Shown here: positions 59,759 through 64,000 of the stretch, piece by piece
Layout: the number at the start of each line of letters is the position of its first letter
Numbering within the stretch: position 1 is the first letter of the stretch
NCBI GenBank assembly: GCA_965267485.1
Contig: OZ254080.1
Coordinates: 3,720,001-3,784,000 of the forward strand
Direction: 5' to 3'
DNA: 64,000 nucleotides
From: JANQJA01 sp965267485
GTDB lineage: Bacteria; Pseudomonadota; Gammaproteobacteria; Pseudomonadales; Azotimanducaceae
Notes under the pieces: generated by a model
The model's database searches: none
What the model saw: only the letters and a program-made list of their open reading frames with translations
What the model was told of the DNA's origin: nothing
Made by a program: the position numbers and the translations under genes

Positions 59759-61024
59759 TCAGGCCAGTGCCTGCTCCAGGTCTGCGATGATGTCATCGAT
59801 GTGTTCGATACCCACGCAGAGCCGGATCATGCCGGGCGTGACTCCGGCCTTGAGCTGCTCTTCTTCCGTCAGCTGACGATGGGTGGTGGAAGCGGGATGA
59901 CATGCCAGCGACTTCGCATCACCAATGTTCACGAGGCGCTTGAAGAGACCCAGCTTGTCATAGAACGTCACCGCTGAATCGAAGCCGCCATCGATCTCGA
60001 AGGTCAGCAGCGAAGCCGGCTTGCCGCCGCAGTACTTCTTCGCCAGTGCGTGGAACGGATCCGATGCCAGGCCGGCAAAGCTCACGCGAGTCACCTTGCG
60101 GTGCGATTCCAGGTACTCCGCCACCTTGAGCGCGTTGTCGCAATGGCGCTCCATGCGAAGCGAAATCGTCTCGATGCCCTGCAGGATCAGAAACGCGTTG
60201 AACGGCGAGACGGCCGAGCCGGTGTTTCGCAGCGGCACTGTGCGTGCACGTGCAATGTAGGCCGCGGGCCCCATCGCCTCGGTGTAGACGACACCATGAT
60301 ACGACGGCTCGGGTTGGGTGAGCCCGGGATACTTGTCGGCATGGTCAGCCCACGGAAAGTTGCCGGAATCGACGATGGCGCCACCCAGCGAGTTGCCGTG
60401 CCCGCCGAGATATTTCGTCAGTGAATGCACGACGATATCTGCACCGTAACTGAACGGCTTGATGATCACCGGGGTCGCGACCGTGTTATCAACGATCAGC
60501 GGGACACCCCGCTCGTGCGCGACTTTCGCAACGGCTTCGATATCGACGATGTTGCCGGCCGGATTGCCGATTGATTCACAGAACACTGCACGGGTGTCGT
60601 CATCGATCTCGGCCGCGATGTCCTCCGGCTTGTCCGACTTCGCGAACTTCACCTTGATACCCTGCTTCGGCAGCATGTGCGCAAACAGCGTGTAGGTGCC
60701 GCCGTAGAGTTGAGGTGTCGTCACGATGTTGTGGCCCACCTCGGCAAGATTAAGGATCGAGTAATTGATCGCTGCACTGCCCGCGCTCAGGCCCAACGCG
60801 CCAACGCCACCCTCCAGTTCGGCAACCCGCTTTTCCAGTACGTCCGTCGTCGGGTTCATCAGGCGCGTGTAGATATTGCCAGGCACGGCGAGGTCGAATA
60901 GATCGGCACCGTGCTGGGCATTATCGAACTCGTACGCCACCGTCTGGTAGATCGGCGTGGCCACCGAATGGGTCGTCGGATCGGTTTCGTATCCGGAATG
61001 GATGGCAATGGTTTCGTCTTTCAT
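59759..61024 (-). CDS. metY: O-acetylhomoserine sulfhydrylase / aminocarboxypropyltransferase
   Basis: 421 residues. Cys/Met-metabolism PLP enzyme, PLP Lys 204 (HSLTKYLGGHG); ALGLSAGSAAINYSILNLAEVGHNIV and YTRLMNPTTDVLEKRVAELEGG are the MetY-type motifs. Makes homocysteine from O-acetylhomoserine and sulfide. Separate transcription unit with its own promoter. Confidence 0.93.
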   Translation of the reverse strand: MKDETIAIHSGYETDPTTHSVATPIYQTVAYEFDNAQHGADLFDLAVPGNIYTRLMNPTTDVLEKRVAELEGGVGALGLSAGSAAINYSILNLAEVGHNIVTTPQLYGGTYTLFAHMLPKQGIKVKFAKSDKPEDIAAEIDDDTRAVFCESIGNPAGNIVDIEAVAKVAHERGVPLIVDNTVATPVIIKPFSYGADIVVHSLTKYLGGHGNSLGGAIVDSGNFPWADHADKYPGLTQPEPSYHGVVYTEAMGPAAYIARARTVPLRNTGSAVSPFNAFLILQGIETISLRMERHCDNALKVAEYLESHRKVTRVSFAGLASDPFHALAKKYCGGKPASLLTFEIDGGFDSAVTFYDKLGLFKRLVNIGDAKSLACHPASTTHRQLTEEEQLKAGVTPGMIRLCVGIEHIDDIIADLEQALA

Positions 61025-61052
61025 GATCTCGCCTCTTCGAACTGGAGGCCGG

Positions 61053-61082
61053 AGTATAGGAGAGTCATGGATACCTCGGCAA
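61053..61082 (-). promoter_or_regulatory. metY promoter
   Basis: Minus strand TTGCCG (61077-61082), an 18-bp spacer and TATACT (61053-61058), 28 bp before the metY ATG. I looked upstream for a SAM or SAH riboswitch and saw none. Confidence 0.6.
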
Positions 61083-61178
61083 AGCCGAAGCGTCCCGTCG
61101 GGTTAATCAGCATTTCTTTCCACGCAGGCTCGGCTAAGCTTCGCCGCTCAAAATTCTGACCAGACTGGAGAAACCACG

Positions 61179-61289
61179 ATGAGCGAGCACGACGACGACG
61201 CGAAAACCGTCAAGTACATGTCCTGGATGGGCGGCTTCTTTGGCGCACTGACCGTCGGGCTGATTGCAATCGCCAACGCGATCGCCTGA
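61179..61289 (+). CDS. 36-residue single-pass membrane peptide
   Basis: Encodes MSEHDDDAKTVKYMSW followed by a hydrophobic helix (GGFFGALTVGLIAIANAIA). GGAG lies 8 bp before the ATG and the frame ends just before a strong hairpin. The acidic head and glycine-rich helix give it the look of a real small membrane protein. Function unknown; it lies alone between metY and the aldolase. Confidence 0.65.
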   Translation: MSEHDDDAKTVKYMSWMGGFFGALTVGLIAIANAIA

Positions 61290-61301
61290 TGCCGCAGCCC
61301 T

Positions 61302-61329
61302 GTGGAGTCCTGATCCGTCAGGACTCCAC
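61302..61329. terminator. Strong hairpin between small peptide and aldolase genes
   Basis: Perfect 12-bp stem (GTGGAGTCCTGA paired with its complement at 61318-61329) and a TCCG loop, between converging genes; it covers the aldolase stop codon. No T-run on either side, so it may protect mRNA ends or act with Rho. Confidence 0.55.
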
Positions 61330-62058
61330 GATGCTGAAGTCTTCGACGTGGCGCTTGATCAGCCACTGGAAGGCGTTTCTGCCCACTCCGTAGCGCGTCA
61401 GATCCTCCTGCGCAAACCTCGCCGCCTCGGCGCTGATCGGTTTGGGATCTCTGACTTTCATGTGAACCTCACACACTCGCTCCATCAACACGAACGAGCC
61501 GACCGCTTCGGCCACGCTGTCGCACGCCGTCAGCAACCCATGGTTTCGAAGGATAATCGCCCGGTTGTTGCCGAGCGCGTCCGCGATTCGCTGGCCCGCT
61601 TCCAGGCTCTGGATCTGCACTTCCTCGTCGTCGAACAGTGCATGATCCTCAAAGAATATCGTCGCTTCCTGCGAGATCGGCTCGAGCAGGCGAGCTTCCG
61701 CCGAAAATGACGTGCCCCACCCGGTGTGAACATGGCAGGCGCTGATCGCATCGGGTCGGCTCGCCAGAATCGGCTGATGGATGTAGTACCCGGCCAGATT
61801 CACTTTACCCTCGCCCTCTGCCAGCGAGCCGTCCGGGGCCACCAGCACGAGGTCGTCGACGGTCGCCTTGTGGTAGCTGACACCGTAGCCCAGCATCCAG
61901 AAGTGATCCGTTCGGATCGGGTCACGCGCACTGATGTGGCCATCGCCGGCATCACCCCAACGCTGCGCCGCAAACAGGCGATACCCCAGCGCACAGTCAC
62001 GCTTTCGGCGTGCCCGGATTTCCTCCGGCGTGTAATCCATCTTTCTGGCTTCGGACAT
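61318..62058 (-). CDS. Class II aldolase/adducin family protein
   Basis: 246 residues. Zinc-aldolase motifs: GHISARD near residue 40, HVHTGWG near 108 (zinc His pair) and RNHGLLT near 169 (third His). Relatives split or epimerise sugar phosphates or act on phenolic acids; the substrate is unknown. Starts 17 bp after the phosphoesterase gene stop in the same direction. Confidence 0.85.
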   Translation of the reverse strand: MSEARKMDYTPEEIRARRKRDCALGYRLFAAQRWGDAGDGHISARDPIRTDHFWMLGYGVSYHKATVDDLVLVAPDGSLAEGEGKVNLAGYYIHQPILASRPDAISACHVHTGWGTSFSAEARLLEPISQEATIFFEDHALFDDEEVQIQSLEAGQRIADALGNNRAIILRNHGLLTACDSVAEAVGSFVLMERVCEVHMKVRDPKPISAEAARFAQEDLTRYGVGRNAFQWLIKRHVEDFSIVES

Positions 62059-62075
62059 CTCTCTCCCCCTCTCGT

Positions 62076-63746
62076 CTAGTCGGGATAGCTTATCGCGTCC
62101 CCTGCGTTTGTCGCAGTATCGCTGATTTCCAGTATCGCATGTCCGTGATGCCTGCGGCCGAACTCGTCGACCGCGCGCACAGTCACGGTGTGCGTACCGG
62201 CCGCAAGATCGTCGACAAGGTCTGCCTCGAAGATGTGAGTCGAGGGAATCGCCTCGACGAACGACTTCTTTTGATCCGCGTACCGGTGGTACAGCTCCAC
62301 CATAAACGGGTCCGGGCGGATCGTCCGCGTCATTGGCAGATACTCGCCGTCGCCGACCTTGTACTCGACAATCGACTTCGGCCCGCCGTCAAACAGGTTC
62401 ACAATGATGGACGCAGCCGGCACGTGATCCCTCGTCATGCGCCCATCGAGCAGATCGCCGTGCTTGAAGTCACGAATGCCGTTCCTGTTGAGCGTATGGT
62501 GCGCGACATCGAAGACAATGCGCATCTGATGGTCAGCCGGATGCCCCGCTCCCTTGAACCGAACCGACGCTTCCGTGCCATCGATTTCGAGGATGTGATA
62601 GCCGTTCGGCGTGCCGTCGCGCTGATCGGTCGTCGGTATGCCGCGCGCATCGAACGGCCCGCTCCACCAACCGCCAGAGACGGTGGCCAGCACGTGGTGG
62701 TGAAACTCGCCCGGCCCTGGAAAGCCGTCGTCCTTGTCGAAGTAGATGTGGTTGGTCGTGTGGGTATGCCCCGCCACAGAATACAGATTCGGGCGCCCCT
62801 TCAGCAGACGGAACAGGCGGTCGCGGTTCTCCATCGCATAGGCGCCATCCTCGCTGCCGAGTGGGGCGTGTGTCGCAATGAAAACCAGACGGTCATTGTC
62901 CACGAATGACAACTCGTTCTCGAGCCACTCGAGCTGACTGCGCGTCAGCAGGTTGTCGTAGCCACCATTGCCGCGGACGTCGCCGGGGTCTGATTCGCCG
63001 TTGCCCTTGTAGTAAATGTTGTCGAGGACGACGAAGAGGGCTTCCCCGTACTCGAACGCGTAGTAGGGAGGGCCGTAGAACCGCTTGAAGGTCTCGAGCG
63101 AATATTCATCCCCTGGCGCCTGAAAGTTCAGTTCGTGGTTGCCGGGGACGTTGTACCAGGGAATGCCGATCTGCGCGATCAGCGCATTGTATCGGGAAGC
63201 GAGCGACAGATCGTCATAGAAGATATCGCCCATGGTCATGCCGAACGCCGCATCGGTGCCGATCAGTTCAGCAATGACATCGTCCCGAATATAGTCGAGC
63301 TCGCGCTCGGTCTGGGGTTGCGTGTCAGACAGCAGGATCGCCTCGAACTGCTCTGCCTCTTCCCGCTTGACCAGCGGAAAGTCGATGGCATCGGGCAGCG
63401 GTCCAGTGGGTTCGAGGCCGGCATATCGCAGCGGCGCAGGTGAGCCGTTTGGCTGATGGATGTAATAGAACTGCGGCAGCATGTGGCGATTGACCGGGGT
63501 CGCATACCCGCGAGGCTTCGTCAGGAAAACGATAGCCTCATCGTCGATATCGATGCGGTAGCTGCCGTCAGCGGCAGTCTGGACGACGTCAATGCCGTTG
63601 CTCACGCGAACGCCTTCGACACCGGGCTCTCCGGCGTCGCGTTCGCCATTGCGATTCAAATCCTCGAAGACGACGCCCCGGGCGGTTTCGGCGTTCAGGG
63701 TCGGCGCAATGGAGAGCGCAAGCAGCAGCGGCAACAGTTTTTTCAT
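62076..63746 (-). CDS. Secreted calcineurin-like phosphoesterase
   Basis: 556 residues. Signal peptide (MKKLLPLLLALSIAPTLNA); an SdrD-B-like beta domain (FEDLNRNGERDAGEPGVEGVRV, about 26-80); metallophosphatase core with LLSDTQPQ, GMTMGDIFYDD, VPGNHE, THAPL and AGHTHT, all metal sites present; then a C-terminal beta domain. Periplasmic or extracellular phosphoesterase; substrate unknown. The N-terminal beta domain is of the kind used in surface proteins. Confidence 0.88.
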   Translation of the reverse strand: MKKLLPLLLALSIAPTLNAETARGVVFEDLNRNGERDAGEPGVEGVRVSNGIDVVQTAADGSYRIDIDDEAIVFLTKPRGYATPVNRHMLPQFYYIHQPNGSPAPLRYAGLEPTGPLPDAIDFPLVKREEAEQFEAILLSDTQPQTERELDYIRDDVIAELIGTDAAFGMTMGDIFYDDLSLASRYNALIAQIGIPWYNVPGNHELNFQAPGDEYSLETFKRFYGPPYYAFEYGEALFVVLDNIYYKGNGESDPGDVRGNGGYDNLLTRSQLEWLENELSFVDNDRLVFIATHAPLGSEDGAYAMENRDRLFRLLKGRPNLYSVAGHTHTTNHIYFDKDDGFPGPGEFHHHVLATVSGGWWSGPFDARGIPTTDQRDGTPNGYHILEIDGTEASVRFKGAGHPADHQMRIVFDVAHHTLNRNGIRDFKHGDLLDGRMTRDHVPAASIIVNLFDGGPKSIVEYKVGDGEYLPMTRTIRPDPFMVELYHRYADQKKSFVEAIPSTHIFEADLVDDLAAGTHTVTVRAVDEFGRRHHGHAILEISDTATNAGDAISYPD

Positions 63747-63767
63747 GGGGGATTCCCGGGATTCCGA

Positions 63768-64000
63768 ATGAAAGAGACACCTGATTTCAGCCCACGCCCG
63801 CCAAAGGCGTCAAGCACGTCCCGGTTAAGATTTGATGAGCAACTCAAGCAATTGCCAGCGGCTGCCGATACATCCGACGTCGAACCATCAAAAGAACAAG
63901 GCATTACCGTGACCCAGTCCGACTCCCGGCTTCTTGAGATCTGCCAGCTCGAAAACCAGAAACTGAAGGCCGCGCTCGCTACCGTTCAGCAGAACCTCGC
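63768..64000 (+). CDS. Start of an unidentified gene running off the window
   Basis: Open from an ATG at 63768 to the last base (77 codons): MKETPDFSPRPPKASSTS..., then a helical stretch likely to form a coiled coil (LLEICQLENQKLKAALATVQQN). A GTG at 63910 with AAGG upstream is an alternative start. Coiled coils of this sort precede GGDEF or kinase domains, but nothing visible decides it. Divergent from the phosphoesterase with a 21-bp gap. Confidence 0.5.
   Translation, partial: MKETPDFSPRPPKASSTSRLRFDEQLKQLPAAADTSDVEPSKEQGITVTQSDSRLLEICQLENQKLKAALATVQQNL

Noticed and set aside
58433..59977. Plus-strand open frame of about 514 codons
   Set aside because: Antisense to the BCCT transporter, whose membrane motifs are clear.
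61083..61170. SAM or SAH riboswitch upstream of metY
   Set aside because: Region lies upstream of the best promoter and I could not find the conserved core of any known riboswitch.

Overview
The window looks like the chromosome of an environmental, probably marine, gammaproteobacterium with a GC-rich core. The evidence is synteny. On the minus strand, guaA-tadA-purL, then der-bamB-yfgM-hisS-ispG-rodZ-pilW-rlmN-ndk, iscS-iscR-trmJ with divergent suhB, and queA-tgt and yajC-secD-secF follow the Escherichia coli order with small changes. CYP153, nitrile hydratase and PEP-CTERM genes fit an environmental lifestyle, but I cannot name the species.

Layout. 1-1.5 kb: the end of a RIO-type kinase and two Nudix hydrolases. 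1.5-10.5 kb: purine genes (purL, tadA, guaA), xseA, an M23 peptidase and an alpha/beta hydrolase. 10.5-23.2 kb: a long minus-strand run covering ribosome assembly, outer-membrane assembly, tRNA charging, isoprenoids, cell shape, pili, rRNA/tRNA methylation and Fe-S supply, often with 1-10 bp overlaps. iscU, iscA, hscBA and fdx are absent next to iscRS. 23.2-26.2 kb: a cobalt-type nitrile hydratase operon and a sugar/cation symporter. 26.3-35.8 kb: the protein-export genes yajC-secDF, separated from queA-tgt by a redox/metal block (cytochrome b561, membrane LuxR-type regulator, VIT-type metal transporter, GMC oxidoreductase with small subunit). 35.9-39.2 kb: CYP153-type P450, AraC-type regulator and a secreted laminin-G-like protein.

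39.3-53.5 kb is an integrated element in tRNA-Leu(CAA). A 17-bp sequence from the tRNA anticodon region is repeated at the far end, beside two stacked tRNA 3'-end remnants. The element carries a tyrosine integrase, an AlpA-like protein, a replication module (Lin1244/DUF4373-like protein plus primase-helicase) and a small terminase subunit, but no large terminase, portal, capsid or tail genes. This is the gene content of a phage satellite of the PICI type. Its cargo is a TIGR04255-like three-gene operon beside the left attachment site, a PD-(D/E)XK-like protein, four predicted PEP-CTERM surface proteins (one built of 35-residue repeats), and a two-gene GIY-YIG operon in which one protein fuses an alarmone-hydrolase-like HD domain to a GIY-YIG domain. 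Paired GTGCA-type octamers with an 11-bp period occur at both ends and upstream of the integrase, as expected of integrase arm sites.

53.6-64 kb: a HEPN protein divergent from a DUF222-HNH endonuclease with a near-perfect LexA box; a likely osmotic-stress operon (BCCT transporter, universal stress protein, STAS-like protein, PhyH dioxygenase, MscS channel); O-acetylhomoserine sulfhydrylase; a 36-residue membrane peptide; a class II aldolase; a secreted calcineurin-type phosphoesterase; and the start of an unfinished gene. Domain calls come from reading the sequence and recalling the families; no database search was run.
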